NCBI GenBank assembly: GCA_023411645.1
Contig: JAEYON010000019.1
Coordinates: forward strand, 1 to 16,762
Source of the DNA: Bacillota bacterium
Lineage (GTDB): Bacteria; Bacillota; Clostridia; Acetivibrionales; DTU013
Reading direction: 5' to 3'
Length of the DNA stretch: 16,762 bases
The notes below the pieces were generated by a model. The model worked only from the letters and a program-made list of their open reading frames with translations. It did no database searches and was not told the DNA's origin. Made by a program: the position numbers and the translations under genes. The stretch's first letter is position 1. Every line of letters starts with the position of its first letter. This document shows, one piece after another, positions 1 through 5,936 of the stretch.

Positions 1-95
1 AGTTATTACCTGAATTTATGACCAGGGAATATGACTGGTTGACAATATTAAATCAAATGGTAAAATCAATGAAAGATACAGTATGTTTGAAATAG
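1..95 (+). CDS. Possible 3' end of an upstream gene (partial)
   Basis: The third frame is open from the window edge to a TAG at 93-95. It gives about 30 residues of ordinary composition (contains EFMTREYDWLTILNQMVKSM), which could be the C-terminus of a gene that begins before the window. I do not recognise a family. The reading is weakened by a good promoter (TTGACA at 39-44) inside this stretch, although promoters inside the end of an upstream gene are common. The other two plus-strand frames stop early. Confidence 0.35.
   Translation, partial: LLPEFMTREYDWLTILNQMVKSMKDTVCLK
39..66 (+). promoter_or_regulatory. Sigma-A-type promoter for fabI
   Basis: A perfect -35 box TTGACA (39-44) is separated by 16 bases from TAAAAT (61-66), which is 5 of 6 to the -10 consensus. 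Transcription would begin near 73, leaving a leader of about 85 bases before the fabI start at 158. A small AAGCA/TGCTT inverted repeat (123-127/136-140) sits just before the ribosome binding site. The promoter is predicted from sequence only. Confidence 0.55.
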
Positions 96-157
96 TGTAA
101 AGCAGCATATGAATGTAGCAAAAAGCACTAACAAATGCTTGAAAGGGAGGTAAAAAT

Positions 158-928
158 ATGGGAGATTTATTGAAGGGCAGAAATATAATCATTATGGGTA
201 TTAGGAACAGGTGGAGTATTGCCTGGGGGATTGCGGAAGCGGCGCATAAACAAGGCGCAACGCTGATATTTACATATCAGGGAGAACATGAAAGGACAGA
301 TGTTGAGAAGCTTTCAGCCGAATTGGGCGGCATAACATGCTACCGGGTGGACGTTGCCTCTGATGACGATCTGAACTCCTTCTTTAGCATCATCAAAGAA
401 AAGCTCGGCGTAATTCACGGGCTTGTTCATGCCATTGCATACGCAAAGAGAGAGGATTTGCAGGACAGCTTTATGAACACGTCAAGGGACGGATTTGCTC
501 TTGCTCTCGACATCAGCGCTTATTCTCTTGTTGCGGTAAGCAGAAGAGCCAGCGAGCTCATGACTGAAGGCGGAAGCATAGTGACGCTGACATATATGGG
601 GTCGGAGAAGGTTTTCCCAGGATATAACGTTATGGGCGTTGCCAAATCCGCGCTAGAGGCCTGCGTCAGATATCTTGCCAATGACCTGGGACAATATGGT
701 ATCAGGATCAATGCCATATCGGCGGGAGCGGTGAAAACACTGTCCGCAAAAGGAGTTAAAAACTTTGGGAGTATGTTAAAGCACTCCCGCGAAAAAGCTC
801 CGATGAAAAAGAATGTTGAATTGGAAGAATTGGGCGGAACGGCGGTATTCCTGCTCAGCAGCTTGGCCGGCGGCACCACCGGTGAAGTAATCCATGTAGA
901 TGGCGGCATGAATATAATGGGAATATAA
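158..928 (+). CDS. fabI: Enoyl-[acyl-carrier-protein] reductase, FabI type
   Basis: FabI catalyses the last step of each fatty acid elongation cycle in the cytoplasm, reducing trans-2-enoyl-ACP with NAD(P)H. The 256-residue length is normal. The N-terminus has the family's modified nucleotide-binding stretch (MGIRNRWSIAWGIA, residues 13-26). The catalytic set is Y146, Y156 and K163 (Y-x6-K spacing), numbered as in Escherichia coli FabI. NAISAGAVKTLSA (185-197) and the C-terminal GEVIHVDGG (242-250) are also family signatures. The sequence resembles Bacillus FabI more than the E. coli enzyme (VIHGLVHAIAYA, EGGSIVTLTYMG). The ATG follows GGGAGG at 145-150 with 7 bases between. It has its own promoter and terminator. 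Many clostridia use FabK instead, so a FabI here bears on inhibitor sensitivity. The family call is near certain; cofactor preference cannot be read. Confidence 0.95.
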   Translation: MGDLLKGRNIIIMGIRNRWSIAWGIAEAAHKQGATLIFTYQGEHERTDVEKLSAELGGITCYRVDVASDDDLNSFFSIIKEKLGVIHGLVHAIAYAKREDLQDSFMNTSRDGFALALDISAYSLVAVSRRASELMTEGGSIVTLTYMGSEKVFPGYNVMGVAKSALEACVRYLANDLGQYGIRINAISAGAVKTLSAKGVKNFGSMLKHSREKAPMKKNVELEELGGTAVFLLSSLAGGTTGEVIHVDGGMNIMGI

Positions 929-954
929 ACTATAAGCTGAATGACAATAAAAAG

Positions 955-1002
955 AGAAGTACAGTATTTGGTGACAGGCACCTTATACAGTACTTCTTTT
1001 TT
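955..1002. terminator. Bidirectional Rho-independent terminator between convergent genes
   Basis: AGAAGTAC (955-962) pairs with GTACTTCT (990-997). The stem continues after one mismatch and contains an inner GGTG/CACC pairing. A run of six T (997-1002) follows on the plus strand, and CTTTTTATT follows on the minus strand. It lies between the fabI stop (928) and the oxoamine synthase stop (1023), so it can serve both. Confidence 0.85.
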
Positions 1003-1022
1003 GTCGCTAAATGAACAAAATA

Positions 1023-2207
1023 CTATTTCAGCTGACTGAATACCTTTTTGAAGGCCTCCAGAGCATAATCAAGCTGTTCCTTAGTATGAGTGGCGGTGTA
1101 GCTGGTTCGGATCCTGCATAGTCCGGGCTTAACAGCAGGAGAGATGACCGGGTTGACGTAGACGCCTTCATCCCGAAGCATCTTGGTGACAACCAGCGTC
1201 GGTTCGTTTTCATAGGTCATGACTGGGACGATCGGCGTGATCTCGCTGTTGGACTCATATATGGGTATGCCGATCTTCTTAAAGCCCGATCTCATGTATG
1301 AGGAAATTTCTTTAAGCTTCTGAATTCTTTCCGGTTCGGCCATGATGATCTCCAACGCTGCAATTGCGGAAGCAGCGTTCGCAGGCGGTATCGATGCGGA
1401 GAATATAAATGGTCTGGAATTGTGCTTTATGAAATCGATCACATCCTGATTGCCCGCAACAAACCCTCCAAGACTGGCAAGGGACTTGCTGAAGGTGCTC
1501 ATGATGATATCCACATCATCTTCAAGCCCAAAGTGTTCCGCAGTACCCCTTCCATGTTCGCCCAGCACGCCAAAGGAATGGGCGTCGTCCACCATAACCC
1601 GGGCCCCGTACTTTTTAGCGAGCCTGACAATGGACGGAAGATCTGCTATATCACCTTCCATACTGAAAATGCCATCTACAACGATAAGCTTTCCATGTTT
1701 ATCGTCGATTTTCTTAAGCAGTCTTTCAAGGTCTTCCATGTCGTTGTGTTCGAACTTCAGAGTTTTGGCAAAGCTGAGTCTGCATGCGTCCACAATGCTG
1801 GCGTGGTTTTCGCTGTCACAGAGGATATAATCGTTTCTTCCTGCAATGGCGGTTATAATTCCCAGGTTTGACTGGAAACCGGTGCTGAATGTGATTGCGG
1901 CATCCTTTTTCACAAATTCAGCAAGCTTTTTCTCCAATTCAAGATGGAGCGTGAGGGTACCATTCAGGAAACGGGAGCCGGAGCAGCCTGAACCGAATTT
2001 TTCTACGGCTTCAATAGCTGCCTTTTTAACACGCGGATCGGAAGTAAGCCCAAGGTAATTGTTCGAGCCAACCATGACAGTCTTGACGCCTTCTATCACG
2101 ACCTCTGTATCCTGACCGGTTTCGAGGGCGTGGAAATACGGATAGAGGCCGGCTGCCAGAACTTCCTTGTAATCCGTGTAGCTAAAACATTTTTCAAAGA
2201 TATCCAT
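1023..2207 (-). CDS. Alpha-oxoamine synthase family PLP enzyme (KBL/BioF/serine palmitoyltransferase-like)
   Basis: Enzymes of this family condense an amino acid with an acyl-CoA and release CO2, giving an alpha-amino ketone. The 394-residue length fits. Visible signatures are GSGCSGSRFLNG (72-83), the PLP-stacking histidine in SENHAS (H135), VDDAHSFGVLG (206-216; D207 and H210 bind the cofactor), the Schiff-base lysine K241 in STFSKSLASLGGF, and the C-terminal CRIRTSYTATHT (364-375) with the arginines that hold the substrate carboxylate. The start follows AGGGAG upstream of 2207. Candidate products are 2-amino-3-ketobutyrate (Kbl), 8-amino-7-oxononanoate (BioF) or 3-ketosphinganine (SPT). 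No threonine dehydrogenase or biotin genes are nearby. The neighbours are a divergent reductase and a glycosyltransferase, which leans towards a lipid role, but that is inference. Family call is firm, substrate open. Confidence 0.9.
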   Translation of the reverse strand: MDIFEKCFSYTDYKEVLAAGLYPYFHALETGQDTEVVIEGVKTVMVGSNNYLGLTSDPRVKKAAIEAVEKFGSGCSGSRFLNGTLTLHLELEKKLAEFVKKDAAITFSTGFQSNLGIITAIAGRNDYILCDSENHASIVDACRLSFAKTLKFEHNDMEDLERLLKKIDDKHGKLIVVDGIFSMEGDIADLPSIVRLAKKYGARVMVDDAHSFGVLGEHGRGTAEHFGLEDDVDIIMSTFSKSLASLGGFVAGNQDVIDFIKHNSRPFIFSASIPPANAASAIAALEIIMAEPERIQKLKEISSYMRSGFKKIGIPIYESNSEITPIVPVMTYENEPTLVVTKMLRDEGVYVNPVISPAVKPGLCRIRTSYTATHTKEQLDYALEAFKKVFSQLK

Positions 2208-2268
2208 AGTCAGATAATCTCCCTTTCTTTGTTCGAGTAAGTGCTATGATCAATTTAAGATCTTCCCC

Positions 2269-2277
2269 ATTTTACCA
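2269..2277 (-). promoter_or_regulatory. Extended -10 promoter for the oxoamine synthase gene
   Basis: Read on the minus strand this is TGG-TAAAAT, an extended -10 element (TGn plus 5 of 6 in the hexamer). The -35 region 17 bases upstream (TATACT) is poor, as often seen with extended -10 promoters. The start codon is about 60 bases downstream. The operator-like palindromes at 2305-2356 lie upstream of it. Confidence 0.35.
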
Positions 2278-2304
2278 CATATTGAGGAATAAGTATACAA
2301 AACC

Positions 2305-2356
2305 TTATTACCAAGTGATAATGAGAAATATTGATGTTTCTGTTATTACGATAATG
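2305..2356. promoter_or_regulatory. Two related operator-like palindromes between divergent genes
   Basis: Box 1 (2305-2323) reads TTATTAC, five bases, GATAATG. Box 2 (2343-2356) reads TTATTAC directly joined to GATAATG. The same two heptamers therefore recur in the same order 38 bases apart, each pair being an imperfect inverted repeat (TTAT...ATAA). They sit between the oxoamine synthase and the reductase, so one regulator could control both. Box 1 (TTATTACCAAGTGATAAT) faintly resembles the FapR operator as I recall it (TTAGTACC-type half sites), but the match is incomplete. The regulator is unknown. Confidence 0.35.
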
Positions 2357-2437
2357 TATGCAACGAGCAATATATAACATGAATTACATATTACTAATTC
2401 TGTGATAAAATGATGTAAAAAACAGGCGGAGGCATTT

Positions 2438-3295
2438 ATGAGCAGACCTTATGGTAATGTTGTGCTGATATCAGGAGCTTCATCGGGAATAGGGAAATCT
2501 ATTGCGCATTATTTAGCTCACAGGGGCTACAAGGTATACGGAACCTCCAGAAAACCTCAAGCGGATAATGAATCGAAAGGGACAGCTGCAGAAACGGACG
2601 AAAGTACGACGGTGGGTCAGGTTCATATGCTTCAGATGGATGTCTGCAATGAAGAGTCGGTCAGGGCTGCCATAGAAAAGGTTGTAGCTCTGGAGGGTGA
2701 GATCGGCATCGTTATCAATAATGCAGGGATGGGGATTGCCGGTTCTGTAGAGGATACCTCACCGGATGAAGCCTTTTTGCAGTTTGATACTAACTTTTTT
2801 GGTGTACACAGAGTAATCCGGCAGGTGCTGCCCCATATGCGAAAGGCTGGAAGAGGCCTGATCGTGAACATATCTTCTGTTGGAGCACTGTTTCCAATAC
2901 CATATCAATCTATGTATGTCGCCGCCAAGGCGGCTGTTGAGGGGATGAGCGGGTCGCTCCGCAATGAATTGAAGCCTTTTGGTATCAAGGTAGCGTTGAT
3001 AGAACCAGGTGATACAAAGACCGGTTTTACAGGCAGCAGAATATTTGTTGCGGCAGGCAAAGATGATTCACCTTATTTGGAGTACAGCAAAAAATCCGTT
3101 GCGGTCATGGAACGCGACGAAGCAAACGGACCTGATCCAATTGTCGTTGCAAGAGTGGCTGAAAAAATCATCAGGCGTAAAGATCCACCCGTATGTGTTG
3201 TGGTCGGGATGCAATACAAGCTGCTTGTATTTTTGAAACGGTTGATTCCAAAAGCACTGGAATCCTTTATAGTCCACCAGATGTACAAGGGTTAA
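2438..3295 (+). CDS. Classical short-chain dehydrogenase/reductase (17beta-HSD-like group)
   Basis: An NAD(P)H-dependent oxidoreductase of 285 residues with a Rossmann fold. The cofactor loop GASSGIG is at 13-19, NNAG at 94-97, the catalytic serine at 146/147 (ISS), and the Y-x3-K pair at Y160 and K164. IEPGDTKTGF (188-197) is typical of the retinol/17-beta-hydroxysteroid dehydrogenase branch, as is the long C-terminal tail (KLLVFLKRLIPKALESFIVH) that may sit on the membrane. A polar insertion at about 40-60, after the second strand, is longer than usual. The start follows GGAGG at 2428-2432, 5 bases before the ATG. It is divergent from the oxoamine synthase; reduction of that enzyme's keto product (as 3-ketodihydrosphingosine reductase does) is an attractive but unproven role. 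The substrate cannot be read from sequence. Confidence 0.85.
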   Translation: MSRPYGNVVLISGASSGIGKSIAHYLAHRGYKVYGTSRKPQADNESKGTAAETDESTTVGQVHMLQMDVCNEESVRAAIEKVVALEGEIGIVINNAGMGIAGSVEDTSPDEAFLQFDTNFFGVHRVIRQVLPHMRKAGRGLIVNISSVGALFPIPYQSMYVAAKAAVEGMSGSLRNELKPFGIKVALIEPGDTKTGFTGSRIFVAAGKDDSPYLEYSKKSVAVMERDEANGPDPIVVARVAEKIIRRKDPPVCVVVGMQYKLLVFLKRLIPKALESFIVHQMYKG

Positions 3296-3343
3296 GCGTG
3301 GCAGATTGCGGCAGTGTAAACATCAGTTGTGAAAGTAATTGGG

Positions 3344-4654
3344 CTAACGCAGCAATGGTGAATAGTGACGTTCCATTGCCCCAGTAACGAGTACCTCCCG
3401 GATCTTGCTCACGCCAAGCTTTCTGGCATAGAGGAAGCCGTCCCAGGCTGCAAGCGATAGCTTGCCGTCCACCAGATAATCCATGATCCATTCCCCGCAG
3501 TATTGAGGATCCGATTGGTGCAGCCCTGCCCCAAGATCCCTGAGCCAGCGTTGATTATAGACCTCATGGGGCCCGATTGGAGGCGCGATGATGATTGGTA
3601 AGCCAAGACCACAGTAAAAGGACATTTCTGAAGGTTTTGTCCAGAGTATATCCGTGTCGTGAAGGATTTCGTTAAATGCCTTGAAGTATTTGTTTTTATC
3701 CTTATCAAAGATGATGCGTACGCCTCCTAAGCGGTGCAGATCACTTTTTTCAAGCAGCTTGTCAAAATACTCCTTAACTTCGATCCGATGTGCAGCGACC
3801 AGATTCAGTATGATCCTTCCCTCTTTAATGAATTTTGACAGACCTCTGAGCACTCCCTCGGCTATTTCAGCCTGAGCACCCGCTCCGCCGACTGCATAAG
3901 TCACTGTAATAGGACCCGGTGTGGCATCCGGATCCCAGCAGTCGCCAAGATAGTATTTCGCTTCCTGGCCGTGAATGACCCTGAAGCGTCTGGTTGGATC
4001 AAGCCGGAGCAGCCTTCTCGCAAGATCATGCCGTATAACGCACATGTTTTTTCCAATGTTCTCTTCGGGCAGGGGAAAGCCTGTGAGAAAGATCCTTTCG
4101 TCCGGCACGCCATATTCCTTCAGTCGCCGCATTGCATTACCGCATGGTGCGAAATAAATGATCCTGCTCTGCTGAGGTTTTTCGGAAACCCAGACCCTGT
4201 TGATATCGGCATCACATATAATGCAATATATGGGAAGGTCGGTCAATCGCTCCGCTGCTATAGCTGCAGCATAGAAGGAGGTAATGACAGGAAGCCTGGC
4301 CGAACTGAGCTTCTTGCTCATACCCCTGCCCATCCCCCTGTTTATCAAGGAGCTTAGGGATTTTACCTGCAGGGAAGGTCTGGATTGGTCTCGCCGGGGA
4401 TAATAAGGTGATATATTCTGAAGCTTTTCCAGAATGCTAAATAATGATGGGCCGATTAATGGGAGCTGACGGGTCCTGGAAAGGGTTTCATAGGAGTTCT
4501 GGAATATCTTCCATAGCCTTTTTTCTTTCTTATTGGACATTTCATCTTCGCCAAAAAGCTGTATGCCTTCGTACGCTATATCTCTCAAAGGGTAGGTGGC
4601 TCTCTGATGGCCGAGTCCCATGTTAGCGGATATGATCCAGGCTTCGTTGATCAT
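3344..4654 (-). CDS. GT-B glycosyltransferase, MGDG synthase/MurG-like
   Basis: With the start I choose, this is a 436-residue protein (residues below use that count). The N-terminal ISANMGLGHQRATYPL (8-23) matches the glycine-rich G-x-GH acceptor loop of MGDG synthase and UgtP-type diacylglycerol glycosyltransferases. A second Rossmann half starts near VTYAVGGAGAQAEIAEGV (251-268). The C-terminal KPSEMSFYCGLGLPIIIAPP (340-359), followed by GPHEVYNQRWL, corresponds to the nucleotide-sugar site (usually KPGG...EA...G.P...P..GQE..N) in degenerate form. These enzymes transfer a sugar from a UDP-sugar to a membrane lipid. I prefer ATG 4654 because GAGG lies 8 bases upstream; the in-frame ATG at 4690 sits in a hairpin loop with no ribosome binding site. 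It is tail to tail with the reductase, and pspC lies upstream on the same strand. Acceptor and sugar are unknown. Confidence 0.65.
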   Translation of the reverse strand: MINEAWIISANMGLGHQRATYPLRDIAYEGIQLFGEDEMSNKKEKRLWKIFQNSYETLSRTRQLPLIGPSLFSILEKLQNISPYYPRRDQSRPSLQVKSLSSLINRGMGRGMSKKLSSARLPVITSFYAAAIAAERLTDLPIYCIICDADINRVWVSEKPQQSRIIYFAPCGNAMRRLKEYGVPDERIFLTGFPLPEENIGKNMCVIRHDLARRLLRLDPTRRFRVIHGQEAKYYLGDCWDPDATPGPITVTYAVGGAGAQAEIAEGVLRGLSKFIKEGRIILNLVAAHRIEVKEYFDKLLEKSDLHRLGGVRIIFDKDKNKYFKAFNEILHDTDILWTKPSEMSFYCGLGLPIIIAPPIGPHEVYNQRWLRDLGAGLHQSDPQYCGEWIMDYLVDGKLSLAAWDGFLYARKLGVSKIREVLVTGAMERHYSPLLR

Positions 4655-4658
4655 AGAA

Positions 4659-4715
4659 ATTGCCTCATTATCTGATAAAATAAACTGCATTTATTTTATC
4701 AGATAATGAGGCAAT
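4659..4715. promoter_or_regulatory. Perfect 26-bp inverted repeat over the glycosyltransferase translation start region
   Basis: Bases 4659-4684 are the exact reverse complement of 4690-4715, with a 5-base loop CTGCA (4685-4689). Each arm also contains a smaller palindrome TTATC-N-GATAA (4668-4678 and 4696-4706). In the minus-strand transcript the 3' arm holds the GAGG ribosome binding site used for the ATG at 4654, and the 5' arm holds its complement GCCUC, so a folded leader would hide the site. No U-run follows, so it is not a standard terminator. It could be a translational switch, a DNA operator or a small insertion. Confidence 0.8.
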
Positions 4716-4755
4716 ATTCCACGGCGTTTTAATAAAGTTACTTCAGAATACCTGT

Positions 4756-4761
4756 ATTATA
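4756..4761 (-). promoter_or_regulatory. Possible -10 box upstream of the glycosyltransferase hairpin
   Basis: The minus strand reads a perfect TATAAT here, between the pspC stop and the 26-bp inverted repeat. No convincing -35 box is present 16-18 bases upstream. If used, transcription would begin before the hairpin, so the whole hairpin would be in the leader. The alternative is read-through from pspC. Confidence 0.25.
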
Positions 4762-4775
4762 AATGTAAAAATGTC

Positions 4776-4982
4776 CTACCAGTCTTGGTACTTGCAGCTG
4801 CTGCGCCTTGGAATAACGATCCAGGCGATGAAATAAGCCAGCAGACCGATTCCCTCAAGAAAGATTGAGAGGAACCATAGCAGCCTTACAATCGTCGGAT
4901 CAATTCCGAAATATTCTCCGATTCCTCCGCATACGCCGCCTATTTTTTTATTTGAATCCGACAAAAATATTCTCCTGTCCAT
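4776..4982 (-). CDS. PspC-domain small membrane protein
   Basis: A 68-residue protein that is almost entirely a PspC domain. It opens with RRIFLSDSNKKIGGVCGGIG (3-22), followed by EYFGIDPTIVRLLW (23-36), then one hydrophobic segment of about 20 residues (FLSIFLEGIGLLAYFIAWIVI, 37-57) and a basic end PRR. PspC proteins sit in the cytoplasmic membrane and are linked to envelope stress, with phage-shock PspC of proteobacteria the best studied. Short stand-alone versions such as this are common in Firmicutes and mostly uncharacterised. AAGGAG lies 7 bases upstream of the ATG. It lies 83 bases downstream of the PHP gene and 121 bases upstream of the glycosyltransferase start, all on the minus strand, so shared transcription is possible. 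Confidence 0.9.
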   Translation of the reverse strand: MDRRIFLSDSNKKIGGVCGGIGEYFGIDPTIVRLLWFLSIFLEGIGLLAYFIAWIVIPRRSSCKYQDW

Positions 4983-5065
4983 AATAACGCTCCTTTATTG
5001 GTTTACTTGTTTTAGTGTTTACAATAAATGATACGAAGGGAGCAGTTTCATGTCTGAGAAATATT

Positions 5066-5755
5066 TCAAATTGTCTGGAGACAGTCAAACTCTTTATTAT
5101 GCAGTATCCATCCGGCAAATCCGTCCGCTGGAATTTTTTCATTAGTCATAATTCCACCCCTGGCCACGTCCTGGGGTTGGTGAAAATCGGAGCCTGAGAG
5201 CCCGATCAAATTGTTTTCCTGTGCATACTTAAGTGCAAGGTGGTTGGAGGAATTATGCCTTGGGTTACCGTTATAAACCTCTACACCATCCAGTAATGAT
5301 GGGGGTGCCGGAACCATGTGAGGCCTGAATGGGTGGGCCTGCACAATGACAATACCCTGTCCTGCGGTGAGTTCCCTGAATTGTTTCAGAGTCAGAGCAT
5401 ACAGCTTTATATGTTTTCGGAGAAAGGCTTCATCTATGCCGTAAACCAAATAGTCGTTGGCATTTTCCTCGAAACAGATCTCCATGCCAAGATGAATATC
5501 AATCCCAAGCTTCCTGCCCTCTGCCAGCGCCAGCTTATATCCTTTTAGATACATATCGATCTTCCTGTCAAAGCTGCAGAAGAGCTGCATATCAAAGAAA
5601 CCCCGGAAGTAATGATCTGTTACCACGATTCCTGTATATCCTGCCTTGTGATATAACCTTACAGCCTGTTTTGCCGGGACTTTGCCGCAGAAACTTGTCT
5701 GAGCGGTGTGAAAATGCGTCTCGTATTTGTATGTATTCGTTATTTGATCTGACAT
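5066..5755 (-). CDS. PHP-domain metal-dependent hydrolase
   Basis: A 229-residue protein with the full metal-ligand set of the PHP (polymerase and histidinol phosphatase) superfamily: H14 and H16 in THFHT, D47-H48 in VVTDHYF, E92 in GMEI, H141 in QAHPFR, a histidine near H167 after EVYNGN, and D190-H192 in GSDFHQPQD. It therefore should bind two or three divalent metals and hydrolyse a phosphoester or related bond. It is shorter than histidinol phosphatase HisK and no histidine biosynthesis genes are near, so I do not assign that role. No signal peptide is seen, so it is cytoplasmic. The start follows AGGGG about 11 bases upstream. It is divergent from the WG-repeat lipoprotein gene. Substrate unknown. 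Confidence 0.85.
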   Translation of the reverse strand: MSDQITNTYKYETHFHTAQTSFCGKVPAKQAVRLYHKAGYTGIVVTDHYFRGFFDMQLFCSFDRKIDMYLKGYKLALAEGRKLGIDIHLGMEICFEENANDYLVYGIDEAFLRKHIKLYALTLKQFRELTAGQGIVIVQAHPFRPHMVPAPPSLLDGVEVYNGNPRHNSSNHLALKYAQENNLIGLSGSDFHQPQDVARGGIMTNEKIPADGFAGWILHNKEFDCLQTI

Positions 5756-5787
5756 TTCGTTAGTTACCCCTTCACAACATTTTTTAC

Positions 5788-5796
5788 ATTATAGCA
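5788..5796 (-). promoter_or_regulatory. Extended -10 promoter for the PHP gene
   Basis: The minus strand reads TGC-TATAAT, a perfect -10 hexamer with the TGn extension. The region where a -35 would lie is poor. Transcription would start near 5781, about 25 bases before the ATG. Confidence 0.5.
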
Positions 5797-5831
5797 CAAC
5801 TCAATGCATACCTGTATAACGAGAACATTTG

Positions 5832-5900
5832 GTTAAAGAAAGTTTAACAGAAATATATTTCTTGAGATTTATATGATAACATAAAAGAATCAGTTATCAT
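5832..5900. promoter_or_regulatory. Two inverted repeats upstream of the WG-repeat lipoprotein
   Basis: GTTAAA (5832-5837) and TTTAAC (5843-5848) form one dyad with a 5-base centre. ATGATAAC (5873-5880) and GTTATCAT (5893-5900) form a second, perfect 8-bp dyad with a 12-base centre. A TTGAGA at 5862-5867 could be a -35 box with AAGAAT (5885-5890) as a weak -10 after 17 bases. This would put the second dyad over the promoter, as expected for an operator. Prediction only. Confidence 0.35.
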
Positions 5901-5936
5901 GTAAAAGGATGAGTTGTTAAGTAATTTGGAGGTTCT

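Noticed and set aside
1422..1871. Plus-strand frame of 149 codons inside the oxoamine synthase gene
   Set aside because: It is antisense to a gene with a full set of catalytic motifs, has no recognisable domain, and no ribosome binding site.
1023..2207. Firm naming as kbl, bioF or SPT
   Set aside because: Family residues are shared by all branches, and neither threonine dehydrogenase nor biotin genes are present. Only phylogeny or assay can decide.
4655..4690. Upstream start (ATG 4690) for the glycosyltransferase
   Set aside because: It lies in the loop of the 26-bp inverted repeat, has no ribosome binding site, and its first 12 codons are just the repeat arm. ATG 4654 has GAGG 8 bases upstream and begins right before the conserved N-terminal strand.
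4659..4715. The 26-bp inverted repeat as a Rho-independent terminator
   Set aside because: No T-run follows on either strand, and the stem is AT-rich at its loop end, unlike a terminator stem.
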